From positions 186,001 through 250,000 of the forward strand of contig NZ_VCRO01000004.1 in the NCBI RefSeq assembly GCF_006007885.1: a stretch of 64,000 nucleotides of DNA. Direction: 5' to 3'. Source of the stretch: Alteribacter natronophilus (GTDB lineage: Bacteria > Bacillota > Bacilli > Bacillales > Salisediminibacteriaceae). The position numbers and the translations under genes were made by a program. The notes under the pieces were generated by a model. It was not told where the DNA came from. It saw nothing but the letters and a program-made list of their open reading frames with translations, and did not search any database. Below, one piece after another: positions 16,229 to 24,896 of the stretch (the stretch's first letter is position 1; each line of letters begins with the position of its first letter).

Positions 16229-16252
16229 GGTTAATTACTCAAGTAACTAACC
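16229..16252 (+). promoter_or_regulatory. Palindromic operator, probable GntR-family self-regulation site
   Basis: A 24-base near-perfect palindrome, GGTTAATTACT then CAAGTAACTAACC, starting 4 bases downstream of the -10 box. This is where a repressor would block transcription. The first gene behind it is a YtrA-type GntR regulator, so autoregulation is likely. Confidence 0.65.
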
Positions 16253-16299
16253 AAACAACGTGAGCATACACTGAGACTGAAAAAGAAGTTGGTGAAGCG

Positions 16300-16671
16300 A
16301 TGAAGAAAAAACTCGATGAAAACCGCCCGATCTTCCAGCAGATCAAGGAGTGGGTGGAAGAGGACATTCTTGAGGATGAACTGGCCGAAGGGGATATGAT
16401 TCCATCCACCAATGAACTGGCGAAGTTTTACGGTATTAACCCGGCAACGGCCCGGAAAGGGATTCAGGCGCTGGTGGACGATGAACTGATCTATAAACAG
16501 AGGGGGATCGGCATGTTTGTGGCAGAAGGGGCGAAAAAGAAACTGATGAACCGGCGAAAAGAGGAATTTTACGACGAGTACGTGAGACCTCTTGTAAAAG
16601 AAGCCAGGCGGATAGGCATGGAACCTGACGAACTGGCAGAACTTTTGAATAAAGGAGTGGAGAGGGAATGA
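16300..16671 (+). CDS. GntR-family transcriptional regulator, YtrA subfamily
   Basis: 123 residues. Winged-helix domain (about 10-75): IFQQIKEWVEEDILEDEL, then MIPSTNELAKFYGINPATARKGIQALVDDELIYKQRGIGMFV, the GntR consensus. The short C-terminal tail (about 45 residues, helical) is typical of the YtrA/YhcF group, which controls adjacent ABC transporters. It overlaps the ATPase gene by 4 bases. It probably represses this operon through the palindrome at 16229. Confidence 0.9.
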   Translation: MKKKLDENRPIFQQIKEWVEEDILEDELAEGDMIPSTNELAKFYGINPATARKGIQALVDDELIYKQRGIGMFVAEGAKKKLMNRRKEEFYDEYVRPLVKEARRIGMEPDELAELLNKGVERE

Positions 16672-17555
16672 CGGAGACGGTGGTGGAAATCAGGAATCTG
16701 ACATTTTATCACAGCAGGGATAAAAAGGGGCTGAAAGATCTGTCCCTCTCCCTTGAACAGGGAAAAGTATACGGCCTCTGGGGACGAAACGGCGCGGGAA
16801 AAACGACACTGATGAAGCTGATGACAGGTCTTCTGAAGCCCCAGCACGGCTCGATCACCCTGTTTGGCGAGGAACCTTTTGAAAACCGCCGGGCGCTCGG
16901 GAAAATCTGTTTCATTCAGGAAAACCATCCATTAAACCCGGCGTGGCGTATCCGTGATGTTATGAAAGTTGCCGCTTATTTTTACCCGGCATGGGATCCT
17001 GAAATGGCTGAAAGCAGTCTGAGAGCATTTTCCCTTGACCCGGGCAAAAAAGTAAAGACTCTTTCCAAAGGGATGAGAACGGCAGTGGCCCTGACCGTCG
17101 GCCTTGCGAGCAAGGCTCCGTTTACCATTTTTGATGAACCGACCAACGGACTTGATGCTGCAGTTAGGGAAATTTTCTATAATCTTCTGATCTCGGAGCT
17201 CGAGGAAGGGGAGCGGACCGTGATGCTGTCCACCCACTTCATTCAGGAGCTTCAGGCGTACATTGAAGACATGGTCGTGCTTCACGACGGGGAACTGATC
17301 CTGCACGAGCCGATTGAATCGATCCGGGAGCGTGCTGTATACGTAACAGGGCGCAAAAAAGAACTGGAGGAAGTCATTTCACACCCTGAGGCCCTGGAAG
17401 TGAAAACACTGGGCAGTTCAGCGTCGGTCCTCGTGGAAAAAACAGGCGAACCGTGGCAGCTTGCACAAAAGCAGGATATTACGATGGAAACACCGAGCCT
17501 CCAGGATTACCTGCTGAGAAAAACAGACCGGAAAAAAGAGGGGGTATGGTCATGA
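16668..17555 (+). CDS. ABC transporter ATP-binding protein
   Basis: 295 residues. Walker A GRNGAGKTT, a signature region LSKGMRTAVALTVGLASKAP (variant of LSGGQ), Walker B TIFDEPTNGLDAAVRE and the switch histidine in MLSTHFIQE. C-terminal about 80 residues are a variable domain. It powers the membrane protein at 17552, with which it overlaps by 4 bases. With a YtrA-type regulator in front, this resembles the envelope-stress ABC modules of Bacilli; cargo unknown. Confidence 0.92.
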   Translation: MTETVVEIRNLTFYHSRDKKGLKDLSLSLEQGKVYGLWGRNGAGKTTLMKLMTGLLKPQHGSITLFGEEPFENRRALGKICFIQENHPLNPAWRIRDVMKVAAYFYPAWDPEMAESSLRAFSLDPGKKVKTLSKGMRTAVALTVGLASKAPFTIFDEPTNGLDAAVREIFYNLLISELEEGERTVMLSTHFIQELQAYIEDMVVLHDGELILHEPIESIRERAVYVTGRKKELEEVISHPEALEVKTLGSSASVLVEKTGEPWQLAQKQDITMETPSLQDYLLRKTDRKKEGVWS

Positions 17556-18262
17556 AAGAGCAGAGAGGAATATGGCAGATTATCTGGATCGAGATGAGCA
17601 AATCGTTTGTCTGGTTCTGGAGTATTCTTCTCGGGTTTATTGTACTCGGGATTGCGCTGTCCATGATATACGAACCCAGTGAGGTTATTTTTCAGACGAA
17701 CGCAGCGATGTATATCTATTTTGCCGTTATTGGAGCCCAGCTGTTTAAACTCGGCCTCAATTATGGTTCCACAATGGGAAGCACCCGTCATCAGCTTTAC
17801 ACTGGTGTCGTGCTCAGTGCCCTCGTTCTTGCAGCGATCGGGACGGCTATTCACAGTGTTGTCTACTATTCTTTCGGCCCGCTTGCCCAGGGACTGACCA
17901 GCGGTATGGATCTCATACACCTTCTTGGCCTGCTCCCTGTGGAGGAAACGGTGTTTACGGTTATCCTGTTTGATTTTTCAACCAGTCTGATGGCGCTCGG
18001 CCTGAGTTTTGCCTTCTCGATTCTTTATTATAAATACGGGGGTCTGCCGCTTATGATTGCAGGTGGTGTTGTGGCCCTGAGTGTCATGTACAGTCCGATC
18101 CGGAACAGTTTCTGGGGAGAGATCGTTTCCTGGATTATGACAGGCGGTGCGGTTGAACTGTTTGCCATCCCGCTTGTATTTGCTGCTCTGGCATTCAGCC
18201 TGCCGTATCTGCTCGTCGTTCGCCTCAACATCTATCTCAAAGAGAGTGCTTCACTCAAGTAA
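17552..18262 (+). CDS. ABC transporter permease
   Basis: 236 residues from ATG 17552 (GAGGGGG 7 bases upstream; ATGA overlap with the ATPase stop). About six transmembrane segments, beginning FVWFWSILLGFIVLGIALSM and ending FALPYLL-like hydrophobic sequence near residue 220. No conserved motif beyond the ABC-2-like helix pattern. It is the membrane partner of the ATPase. Confidence 0.85.
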   Translation: MKEQRGIWQIIWIEMSKSFVWFWSILLGFIVLGIALSMIYEPSEVIFQTNAAMYIYFAVIGAQLFKLGLNYGSTMGSTRHQLYTGVVLSALVLAAIGTAIHSVVYYSFGPLAQGLTSGMDLIHLLGLLPVEETVFTVILFDFSTSLMALGLSFAFSILYYKYGGLPLMIAGGVVALSVMYSPIRNSFWGEIVSWIMTGGAVELFAIPLVFAALAFSLPYLLVVRLNIYLKESASLK

Positions 18263-18267
18263 ATACT

Positions 18268-18308
18268 TTTATAGGGAGCACCTCTCAGGAGGGGCTTCCT
18301 TTTTTTTC
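18268..18308 (+). terminator. Terminator of the GntR-ABC operon
   Basis: GGGAGCACCTC ... GAGGGGCTTCC imperfect stem followed by TTTTTTTT, just after the permease stop. Confidence 0.7.
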
Positions 18309-18350
18309 TGGTAAAATGAGGGTAATAGTGTTGGGAAGGGGGCGTTTTGC

Positions 18351-18887
18351 ATGAAAAAAATTGCAGTTATCGGCTCGGGGGGATCGGGAAAGTCCACGTT
18401 TGCCCGTGAGCTTGGTGAAAAGATAGATATCGATGTTCACCACCTGGATACGCTGTTCTGGAAACCCGGCTGGGTCGGCGTGCCGAAAGAGCAGCAGCGG
18501 GAAGTGCAGCACGAACTTGTACAGGAGGATTCCTGGATTATAGACGGAAACTACGGCAGTACAATGGACATACGTCTGGATGCAGCAGATACGGTGATCT
18601 TTCTGGATCTGCCGCGGATCACGTGTGCATGGCGGGTGGTTAAGCGCAGCCTCCTTTACCGGAAACGCCCCCGCCCGGACATGGCGGACGGCTGTGTGGA
18701 GCGGGTCTCCCCGCATTTTTTAAAGTGGGTATGGCAGTACCCGGAGAAGAGACGTCCTGGAATTCTTGAAAAGCTTGAATCTGTGAAAAGGGAAAAGCAG
18801 GTTGTTATTCTCCAGTCACCAAAGGAAGTACGGGAATTTCTCGGGCAGGCGGAAAAAAAGGGCGATTTTTATATAGTGGAAAAATGA
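18351..18887 (+). CDS. P-loop kinase-like protein (adenylate-kinase/FlaR topology-modulation type)
   Basis: 178 residues. Walker A IGSGGSGKSTFARELG at residues 6-21, then DVHHLDTLFWKPGWVGVP, SWIIDGNYGSTMDIRL and ADTVIFLDLPRITC, the signature order of proteins annotated as DNA topology modulation protein or FlaR. They are small nucleotide-kinase-fold enzymes of unsettled function. Stands alone between two operons; ATG follows GGGAAGGGGG. Confidence 0.8.
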   Translation: MKKIAVIGSGGSGKSTFARELGEKIDIDVHHLDTLFWKPGWVGVPKEQQREVQHELVQEDSWIIDGNYGSTMDIRLDAADTVIFLDLPRITCAWRVVKRSLLYRKRPRPDMADGCVERVSPHFLKWVWQYPEKRRPGILEKLESVKREKQVVILQSPKEVREFLGQAEKKGDFYIVEK

Positions 18888-18944
18888 ACCATTCCTTTCT
18901 GCCGCTGGTATAAGGAGTAAGGAGATCAGCAGGGAGGGTTAAAT

Positions 18945-19316
18945 ATGTCGGGATTTATCGTTTCTATGATCGTTGCAGGGGTGATGCTTATTGTCATTCT
19001 CAGTATAGCGATTCCAATGGACCGGAAGTATATCGTCCGTGAAAACAGGCGGATCAACTACAGGAAGACGACCATTTTTCTCAGATGGAACTACTTTGAC
19101 ACGCTGACAGTTGTGCTTGCTGTATACACTGTGATCTGCGTGCAGATCCTGAACTTCCTGATTTCGGGAGGTTATACAGTGGAAAACAATTACGTCCAGT
19201 TTTTCACGAACCAGTCTCAGGCGTGGACGCTCGTAACGATGATTTACTTTGTCATGAGACTGACGAACACGTATAAAAGTATCCGGGCTCATTACGGTGA
19301 GGCTCATGCAGAATGA
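18945..19316 (+). CDS. Membrane protein of the sigma-factor operon, unknown
   Basis: 123 residues, hydrophobic segments at about 5-25, 50-73 and 87-108. ATG preceded by GGGAGGG. It overlaps the sigma factor start by about 11 bases, so the two are made together. I do not recognise a family. A role in sensing or in holding the sigma factor at the membrane is possible but is inference from position only. Confidence 0.6.
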   Translation: MSGFIVSMIVAGVMLIVILSIAIPMDRKYIVRENRRINYRKTTIFLRWNYFDTLTVVLAVYTVICVQILNFLISGGYTVENNYVQFFTNQSQAWTLVTMIYFVMRLTNTYKSIRAHYGEAHAE

Positions 19317-19860
19317 GCAGCTCGGTATTCTTGCCACGCGTTTTCAGGAGGGGGACGAGGAGGCGTTCGAACGCCTGTATGAACACCTCCACCCGCCACT
19401 TTACGCATTTCTGTTCCGCTTTACCCGCAACGAGCAGATGAGTATGGATCTTGTGCAGGATACGTTTCTGAAGTTCTACCGCAGCCGGTCTGCTTACCGG
19501 CCGGAGAAAGCCGGAGTAAAAACGTACCTGTTCCGGATCGGCTATACGCTCATGATCAATCGCGTGAACCGGCGGAAAAAGTGGCAGAAAATCATGCCGT
19601 TCCTGGTGCCGGATCCGGTGTCGGAGGCTTCGCCGGAGGACCGTGTGACGATCCGCGAGGCGCTCCTGAGGCTGCCGGAAAAACAGCGTGCAGCAGTTAT
19701 TCTTTATTATTATCACGATCTCAGGCACCGGGAAATTGCTGATGTGCTTGGTATTGCGGAAGGCACGGTGAAATCGCGGATTTTTTCCGGTGTCAGTAAG
19801 CTGAGAAGGGAACTGGAGGGGGAGCTGGATGAAGAACGGCGGGAACGAACAAAGGTTTAA
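19306..19860 (+). CDS. ECF-type RNA polymerase sigma factor
   Basis: 184 residues from ATG 19306. Region 2 (about 20-90) contains AFLFRFTRNEQMSMDLVQDTFLKFYR, and region 4 (about 120-170) has LPEKQRAAVILYYYHDLRHREIADVLGIAEGTVKSRIFSGVSKLRREL with its helix-turn-helix. Both are typical of extracytoplasmic-function sigma-70 factors. It overlaps the membrane gene before it and the small membrane gene after it. Which stress it answers to is not visible. Confidence 0.92.
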   Translation: MQNEQLGILATRFQEGDEEAFERLYEHLHPPLYAFLFRFTRNEQMSMDLVQDTFLKFYRSRSAYRPEKAGVKTYLFRIGYTLMINRVNRRKKWQKIMPFLVPDPVSEASPEDRVTIREALLRLPEKQRAAVILYYYHDLRHREIADVLGIAEGTVKSRIFSGVSKLRRELEGELDEERRERTKV

Positions 19861-20095
19861 AGAGGACGATGCGCTTGTCCGTTATCATATGAAATCAGAT
19901 CATGTTGATGTGCCGGAGATTCCTGTGCGGCGCTCGCGTCTGGCAGGATTCTTCCGCTATCTCGGTTCGCCGGCTAGAAATCCATTCGACCGGGTCGAGG
20001 TATTAGACGGCGGGGCTGTGCGGCTTGCAGTTTTACCGGCTGCAGCAGGTGCCGGACTGATGATTCTTCAGGCGGGTGTATACCTGTTTTTGTGA
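19829..20095 (+). CDS. Small membrane-anchored protein, probable anti-sigma partner
   Basis: 88 residues overlapping the sigma gene by 32 bases in another frame. A charged N-terminal part of about 65 residues (KEDDALVRYHMKSDHVDVPEIPVRRSRL) is followed by one C-terminal membrane segment (LAVLPAAAGAGLMILQAGVYLF). A soluble sigma-binding part plus one helix, encoded with an ECF sigma, is the usual anti-sigma plan, but no zinc-binding HxxxCxxC motif is present. Function is inferred from context. Confidence 0.5.
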   Translation: MKNGGNEQRFKEDDALVRYHMKSDHVDVPEIPVRRSRLAGFFRYLGSPARNPFDRVEVLDGGAVRLAVLPAAAGAGLMILQAGVYLFL

Positions 20096-20102
20096 AATAC
20101 AG

Positions 20103-20131
20103 TTGACAGCGGGAGCGGACCGGTGTATAAA
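20103..20131 (+). promoter_or_regulatory. Sigma-A-type promoter of tyrS
   Basis: TTGACA at 20103-20108, 17-base spacer, TATAAA at 20126-20131, just upstream of the T-box leader. Confidence 0.85.
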
Positions 20132-20149
20132 TGTTTGTAATCAGATGAC

Positions 20150-20392
20150 GCAAAAGCTGTGACAGGAATAAGTAGTGTGCATCTCCCTGTTTAAGAGAGC
20201 CGGTGGCCGCTGTGAACCGGTACAAAGATGCCCGCGAATTACCTCCTCGAGCTCTGTCTGTGAACGTGCTGAAGTAGCAGGCAGCGGACCGGAACCGTTA
20301 CCGGAAGTGAGTGGAAGAGACTGCGTGTCTCTTCAACAAGGGTGGTACCGCGTGCAGCCACGTCCCTTTTATGAGGGGCGTGGTTTTTTGTG
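20150..20392 (+). ncRNA. T-box leader (tyrosine specifier) with terminator
   Basis: The T-box sequence AAGGGTGGTACCGCG is at 20338-20352. The terminator stem CCACGTCCC ... GGGGCGTGG with TTTTTTG follows at 20358-20391. The specifier region around 20214-20226 (GAACCGGTACAAAG) displays TAC, a tyrosine codon, matching the tyrS gene downstream. Uncharged tRNA-Tyr should pair with the specifier and the T-box bulge, stabilising the antiterminator and switching tyrS on. Confidence 0.93.
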
Positions 20393-20417
20393 CTGGTTTC
20401 GGTGACGAGCGTTGGCA

Positions 20418-20501
20418 AATGGTTCAATTAAGTGTAAAAGTGGTTCAATTCGGAGAGAAAGTGGTCCAATAACCAGCAGAAGCAGTCCAATCCTTTACTG
20501 T
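20418..20501 (+). repeat. 21-bp tandem array, four units
   Basis: Four consecutive 21-base units starting at 20418, 20439, 20460 and 20481, each with a variant of GGTTCAATT/GGTCCAATA/AGTCCAATC. It lies between the T-box terminator and the tyrS start, so it is transcribed only when the T-box reads through. Together with the promoter and T-box this accounts for the 460 bases before tyrS. Confidence 0.8.
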
Positions 20502-20557
20502 GGAAAAGTGCTTCGCGCAGTTTAGGGATAAAAAATAATCGAATGGAGGAACAGATC

Positions 20558-21808
20558 ATGAGCACCTGGACAGAGAAACTGACCGCAGAACAGAAAAAAG
20601 AAACAGAAAGGCAGATGGCGCTGTATCTGGCAGGGGCCCATGAGGTGATTCCTGCATCGGATCTTGAGGAAAAGGTGGCACGCTCCGTCATCGAGGGCCG
20701 TCCGCTTAAAATCAAGCTCGGGCTCGATCCATCGGCGCCGGATGTGCACCTTGGTCATACGGTGGTGCTGAACAAAATGCGCCAGTTTCAGGAGAACGGC
20801 CACACGATTCAGCTCATTATCGGCGATTTTACCGGAAAAATCGGTGATCCAACGGGAAAGTCGGTGGCCCGGAAACAGCTGACCGATGAAGAGGTGAAAG
20901 AGAACGCACGGACGTACTTTGAGCAGTTCGGCAAAGTGATCGATATGGAAAAGGTGGAGCTGCATTACAATTCCAGGTGGCTCGCAAAGCTTGATTTTGA
21001 GGACGTGATTAATCTTGCGGGGCAGATTACGGTAGCCCGCCTTCTCGAACGGGATGACTTCGAGAAGCGGATGTCCGACCAGAAGCCGATCTCCCTTCAT
21101 GAGTTCTTCTACCCGCTCATGCAGGGCTACGACTCGGTTGTCCTTGAAAGTGATGTGGAACTGGGAGGCACCGACCAGCAGTTTAACATTCTGATGGGGC
21201 GCCATTTTCAGGAAAAGTTTGGGAAGGGTAAGCAGGTGGCGATGCTCATGCCGCTCCTTGAAGGGCTGGACGGTGTGGAGAAAATGTCAAAGTCGAAGAA
21301 CAACTACATCGGCATTGACGAAGCTCCTGCCGAAATGTTTGGTAAGGCCATGAGTATTCCAGATGAATTGATGATCAAATACTTCACACTCATCACGGAT
21401 TTGCCGCTGGAGGAAGTCCGGAAGAAAGAGGCTGCTCTCGAGTCAGGCTCACTTCACCCCCGTGATGCAAAAATGCAGCTGGGCAGGGCGATCGTTGCCC
21501 TGTACCACGATGAGGCGGCGGCAGAGCAGGCTGAAAAACAGTTCATCTCTGTGTTCAGTAAAGGCAATGCTCCGGATGAAATCCCGGCCGTTACGTGGGA
21601 CGGCCCGGCAGACACACCTGTCACGGAACTTCTGACAAAGCTCGGTTTCCTCCCGTCAAAAAGCGAAGCGCGCAGAATGGTCGCAAACCGCGGGGTAAAA
21701 ATCGACGGCGAAACAGTGGAGGATCCGAAAACGCAGGTTAAAATAGCGGACGGAATGGTAGTCCAGGTGGGGAAAAGAAAGTTTGCCAGGCTTAATCTGA
21801 ATCAATAG
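20558..21808 (+). CDS. tyrS: Tyrosyl-tRNA synthetase
   Basis: 416 residues from ATG 20558, 7 bases after GGAGGA. The class I HIGH motif is HLGH in [17 protein letters not shown], and KMSKS is present in full ([12 protein letters not shown]). The C-terminal about 65 residues are an S4 RNA-binding domain ([25 protein letters not shown]). The sequence is of the TyrZ-like type rather than the B. stearothermophilus type. It charges tRNA-Tyr in the cytosol. Control is by the T-box upstream and the transcript ends at the hairpin at 21818. Confidence 0.97.
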   Translation: MSTWTEKLTAEQKKETERQMALYLAGAHEVIPASDLEEKVARSVIEGRPLKIKLGLDPSAPDVHLGHTVVLNKMRQFQENGHTIQLIIGDFTGKIGDPTGKSVARKQLTDEEVKENARTYFEQFGKVIDMEKVELHYNSRWLAKLDFEDVINLAGQITVARLLERDDFEKRMSDQKPISLHEFFYPLMQGYDSVVLESDVELGGTDQQFNILMGRHFQEKFGKGKQVAMLMPLLEGLDGVEKMSKSKNNYIGIDEAPAEMFGKAMSIPDELMIKYFTLITDLPLEEVRKKEAALESGSLHPRDAKMQLGRAIVALYHDEAAAEQAEKQFISVFSKGNAPDEIPAVTWDGPADTPVTELLTKLGFLPSKSEARRMVANRGVKIDGETVEDPKTQVKIADGMVVQVGKRKFARLNLNQ

Positions 21809-21817
21809 GAAACATAC

Positions 21818-21866
21818 GAAGAGGGCCCAAAAGGATGGAAGCATCCTGTCTGGGCCCTCTTCTTAA
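21818..21866 (+). terminator. Terminator of tyrS
   Basis: AAGAGGGCCCA ... TGGGCCCTCTT long stem with an inner GGATG/CATCC stem, then a short T-rich tail. It lies between convergent genes and can act both ways. Confidence 0.85.
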
Positions 21867-21876
21867 ATCTATTGGT

Positions 21877-22176
21877 TTATGTAGTCCTTTTCACAGGCTT
21901 TAGGATGGTGCGCTGCAGCGGGACTCCGCCCACATTCACGGTGCGTTCTGTGAAGAGGTAGGGACTTCCGTCGATTAGGAGTGACCGGTAGCCGCTGATT
22001 TCCGCTCTCTTTCCGTCCTTTTCAAGTTGTTCTCTGACAGCTTTCATATGATCACCGAGATCAGTGTAACGTTCCCTGAAGTCAATGATAATCCTGTCTT
22101 TACGGTACCCCATAAGATAATTAAACAGCAGCAGACCACCTGCCGAAATCAGTAGTGCAAGAAGAAAGATTTCCAT
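21877..22176 (-). CDS. Hypothetical protein with N-terminal membrane anchor
   Basis: 99 residues. One hydrophobic segment at residues 3-22 is followed by a charged region (YRKDRIIIDFRERYTDLGDHMKAVREQLEKDGKRAEISGYRSLLIDGSPYL). Start ATG has AAAGGAGT upstream. No family recognised. Confidence 0.55.
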   Translation of the reverse strand: MEIFLLALLISAGGLLLFNYLMGYRKDRIIIDFRERYTDLGDHMKAVREQLEKDGKRAEISGYRSLLIDGSPYLFTERTVNVGGVPLQRTILKPVKRTT

Positions 22177-22210
22177 CGTACCGACTCCTTTCCGATCCAG
22201 TCTGCTTCAT

Positions 22211-22534
22211 TTACGAATGGGAGAGAGAGTTGGTTTCAATCTGTGAATAGTAGTTTACAGCTTTGCCCCGGCTTTTGGCGTAATGAATTTCGTTTGCAGT
22301 ACTTTTGCCGACATAACCGTCCACATCAATGACGAAGATTTCATCGGCCAGATCAATTTTACGCAGATGAATTTTTTCGAACATCGCTTCCTGCTCCGGG
22401 GTAATTGCCACCCCTTCACTCTGCTCAAAAAAGCCGAGACTGATGGCGGCATGTCCCTGGAGTGTGAGTTTCTTCTCCATTTCACGGAAAGCATCTTTGA
22501 ATTTTGTCGATCCGCACAGGGTAATGACTTTCAT
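22211..22534 (-). CDS. Nucleoside 2-deoxyribosyltransferase-like protein
   Basis: 107 residues. MKVITLCGSTKFKDAFREME, then IDLADEIFVIDVDGYVGKSTANEIHYAKSRGKAVNYYS match the nucleoside deoxyribosyltransferase-like / DUF4406 fold, with the GST phosphate-type loop and the NE(I) segment where the catalytic Glu would sit. These proteins bind or process nucleosides or nucleotides; the actual activity of the short bacterial forms is unclear. Confidence 0.7.
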   Translation of the reverse strand: MKVITLCGSTKFKDAFREMEKKLTLQGHAAISLGFFEQSEGVAITPEQEAMFEKIHLRKIDLADEIFVIDVDGYVGKSTANEIHYAKSRGKAVNYYSQIETNSLSHS

Positions 22535-22692
22535 TCTCCTTCACCTCGCATTGGTAAGTAATTATAAAAAAATTGTAACGTTTTCCAGCTGATCAGTACA
22601 TAGCTGAATATACGGGAAAAGCCCCGATGACGGTAACCTCAGCGGAATTACAGTTAATATGATATTTTTACGGAAGCCTGACCTGGAATAAG

Positions 22693-22728
22693 AAAACCCC
22701 GCCGGCCGGATCAGCCGTGCGGGGTTGA
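22693..22728 (-). terminator. Terminator of the ect operon
   Basis: Minus-strand AACCCCGCACGGC ... GCCGGCGGGGTT hairpin followed by TTCTTATT, right after ectC. Confidence 0.85.
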
Positions 22729-22736
22729 ATGCTTAT

Positions 22737-23123
22737 TTACGCTTCCACAAGCGGATAAACACCGTTTTCATCATGGATTTCGCGGCCGGTTAGTGCCGGC
22801 TTGAACACGCATACCATGCGCATGTCAGTTTTCGCACGGAGCAGGTGCTCATCGTTTTTGTCCAGGGCGTAAAGAGTGTTTGCAGAGATTGGATGAACTT
22901 TGTTGTCCGCAAGCGTTTCAACTTCCCCTTCGCCTTCGATGCAGTAAACGGACTCCAGATGATTCTGGTACCAGATGTGTGTTTCGGTACCGGCTTTAAT
23001 AACCGTGTCATGAACCGAGTAGCCCATGCCCACATCGTTCAGCACGAGGCGGCGGCTCGTCCAGTTTTCCCCTTTTACTTCGTTATCTGTCCCGATGATA
23101 TCTTCAAGTTTTATGACCTTCAT
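22737..23123 (-). CDS. ectC: L-ectoine synthase
   Basis: 128 residues, full length for Ect[41 protein letters not shown], the cupin motif [20 protein letters not shown] segment ([20 protein letters not shown]), and [14 protein letters not shown] are characteristic. It cyclises N-gamma-acetyl-diaminobutyrate to ectoine, the compatible solute. Last gene of ectABC; separated from ectB by 247 bases that hold repeat A3. A strong ribosome site (AGGAGGCGATCC) precedes it, so it can be translated independently. Confidence 0.97.
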   Translation of the reverse strand: MKVIKLEDIIGTDNEVKGENWTSRRLVLNDVGMGYSVHDTVIKAGTETHIWYQNHLESVYCIEGEGEVETLADNKVHPISANTLYALDKNDEHLLRAKTDMRMVCVFKPALTGREIHDENGVYPLVEA

Positions 23124-23182
23124 AGGATCGCCTCCTGTATAGATTTAATGAATATACCCTTCCGTCAGTTTTGCGAAGCTCC

Positions 23183-23296
23183 GCTGAACGCCATCCGCTC
23201 GCTTTCCGCGGCGGTGCCGACGAGCCTCCGCGAGCTTCGCTCTACGGGGTCTCGCCTGGCCCCCACTGCCGCAGGAGTCTCGCTGTTGGCGTCAGC
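23183..23296 (-). repeat. GC-rich dispersed hairpin repeat, copy A3, between ectB and ectC
   Basis: Minus-strand copy of the A element (GCGAGACTCCTGCGGCAG ... GGAAAGCGAGCGG). Inner stems are CGAG/CTCG and GAGC-GAA-GCTC. The ends GCTGAACGCC and GGCGTCAGC pair with one bulge and are specific to this copy. Confidence 0.9.
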
Positions 23297-23370
23297 TACG
23301 CATAATAAAGGTTTGCTGACCGGAGGTATACTTATTATAGATTTAGTAGATGAATTGCTGAATCTTTGTT

Positions 23371-24651
23371 TTAGTCGGCTGCCTGTTTGTAAACCGAAAC
23401 GGCGCTGTTGACACTTTCCTCAATAATATTAAAGCCCTGCTCGAGCTCTTCATCAGTCATCGTGAGCGCAGGGAACAGCTTGAATACTTCATCTTTCCCG
23501 CCGGACGTTTCCATAATCACGCCGCGCTTGAACGCTTCCGAAGCGACGCGCTCGGACAGACCGTCAACCGGTGAGGCGATGCCCTGCATAAACCCGCGGC
23601 CCCGGACCTCTCCCTGAATTTCAGGATGCTCTTCCACAATGCGGTTGAGGAATTCCGTAATCCGCTTGGATTTTGCCTGAATGCTCTTTTCGAACGAGTC
23701 GTCCTCCCAGAAGGAAAGGGACTCGGCAGCAGTGATGAATGCATGGTTGTTTCCGCGGAACGTCCCGTTATGCTCACCTGGTGACCAGTTGTCGTACTCC
23801 GGTTTTATCAGGGTAATAGCAAGTGGGAGGCCGTATCCGCCGATGGATTTGGACAGGCAGATCACGTCCGGTTTGAGCCCGGCTTCTTCAAACGAGAAGA
23901 ATGTGCCTGTACGTCCAACACCGGCCTGGACGTCGTCAATAATGAGGAAGATGCCCCAGTGGCGGCAGATCTCCTCGACGCGTCGGAGCCACTCCACGCG
24001 GGCGGTGTTCAGTCCGCCTTCACCCTGAACCGTTTCAAGGATCACAGCAGCCGGGATCGCAACCCCGCTTCCGTTATCCTCAAGGAAACGCTCCAGGTAG
24101 TCGAGGCTGTCCTCTTCGTCTACAAAGTTGTCGTACGGCATGGTCACCGTGTTGTTAAGTGGAATCCCTGCTCCGGCCCGTTTCGTGGAGTTTCCGGAAA
24201 CAGCGAGCGACCCAATCGTCATACCGTGAAAACCGCGGGTAAAGCTGATTACGTCTGTGCGTCCCGTTTCTTTCCGGGCAATCTTCAGGGCACTTTCAAC
24301 CGTGTTTGTGCCTGTTGGTCCCGGGAACATGACGCGGTATTCCATGTCCCGGGGCTTCAGGATTACGTCGTTAAATCTGCGGAGAAATTCTCCTTTTGCA
24401 TCCGTTGCTTTATCTAGAGAGTGGGTAATCCCGTCGTTCTGGATGTACTCCACGAGTTTTTCTTTCATTTTTGGTTCGTTGTGGCCGTAGTTCAGTGCTC
24501 CGGCCCCGGAAAAGAAGTCCAGATATTCTCTTCCATCAGCGTCCCACAGCTTCGATCCTTTCGCCTTTGTAAAAACGGCAGGGAAACTTCTTACATAACT
24601 GCGGACACTCGATTCAAGTTCTTCAAATACACTCAGGTTGTTGTTCGTCAT
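23371..24651 (-). CDS. ectB: Diaminobutyrate--2-oxoglutarate transaminase
   Basis: 426 residues, normal for EctB. Class III aminotransferase with the PLP-lysine region [18 protein letters not shown], the Asp of [17 protein letters not shown], and [19 protein letters not shown] typical of EctB. It makes L-2,4-diaminobutyrate from aspartate semialdehyde using glutamate. ATG is preceded by AGGTAATT and lies 245 bases after ectA; repeat B2 fills that space. Confidence 0.97.
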   Translation of the reverse strand: MTNNNLSVFEELESSVRSYVRSFPAVFTKAKGSKLWDADGREYLDFFSGAGALNYGHNEPKMKEKLVEYIQNDGITHSLDKATDAKGEFLRRFNDVILKPRDMEYRVMFPGPTGTNTVESALKIARKETGRTDVISFTRGFHGMTIGSLAVSGNSTKRAGAGIPLNNTVTMPYDNFVDEEDSLDYLERFLEDNGSGVAIPAAVILETVQGEGGLNTARVEWLRRVEEICRHWGIFLIIDDVQAGVGRTGTFFSFEEAGLKPDVICLSKSIGGYGLPLAITLIKPEYDNWSPGEHNGTFRGNNHAFITAAESLSFWEDDSFEKSIQAKSKRITEFLNRIVEEHPEIQGEVRGRGFMQGIASPVDGLSERVASEAFKRGVIMETSGGKDEVFKLFPALTMTDEELEQGFNIIEESVNSAVSVYKQAAD

Positions 24652-24705
24652 ATTGAAAAATTACCTCCAGCAAGTTTTTTCTGCTTAAGCAAAAGTTCTG
24701 CAGCT

Positions 24706-24851
24706 GCAGACGGACGCTTTCCGGGGGTGGATTAAAGAAAGGAATTCCTGCTTCTTCCTCTGCAAGTAACCCTCCGATGTGTCTGCGTCGAAGCAACTCG
24801 AAGCGAACTCACGAGGTAAACGCTCGTCGCTGGAGTCGCCGTCTTACGCTT
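24706..24851 (-). repeat. GC-rich dispersed hairpin repeat, copy B2 with alternative centre, between ectA and ectB
   Basis: Minus-strand outer ends GACGGCGACTCC and GGAAAGCGTCCGTC match copies B1 and B3, with GACGG/CCGTC able to pair. The centre (24750-24823) lacks the usual core and instead matches the centre of B3 (48258-48333), including CTTCGACGCAGACAC and CAGAGGAAGAAGCA. Confidence 0.85.
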
Positions 24852-24896
24852 AATACCATTTGCCCTCAGCAAAGAAATTTTTTTATCTTACGGATG

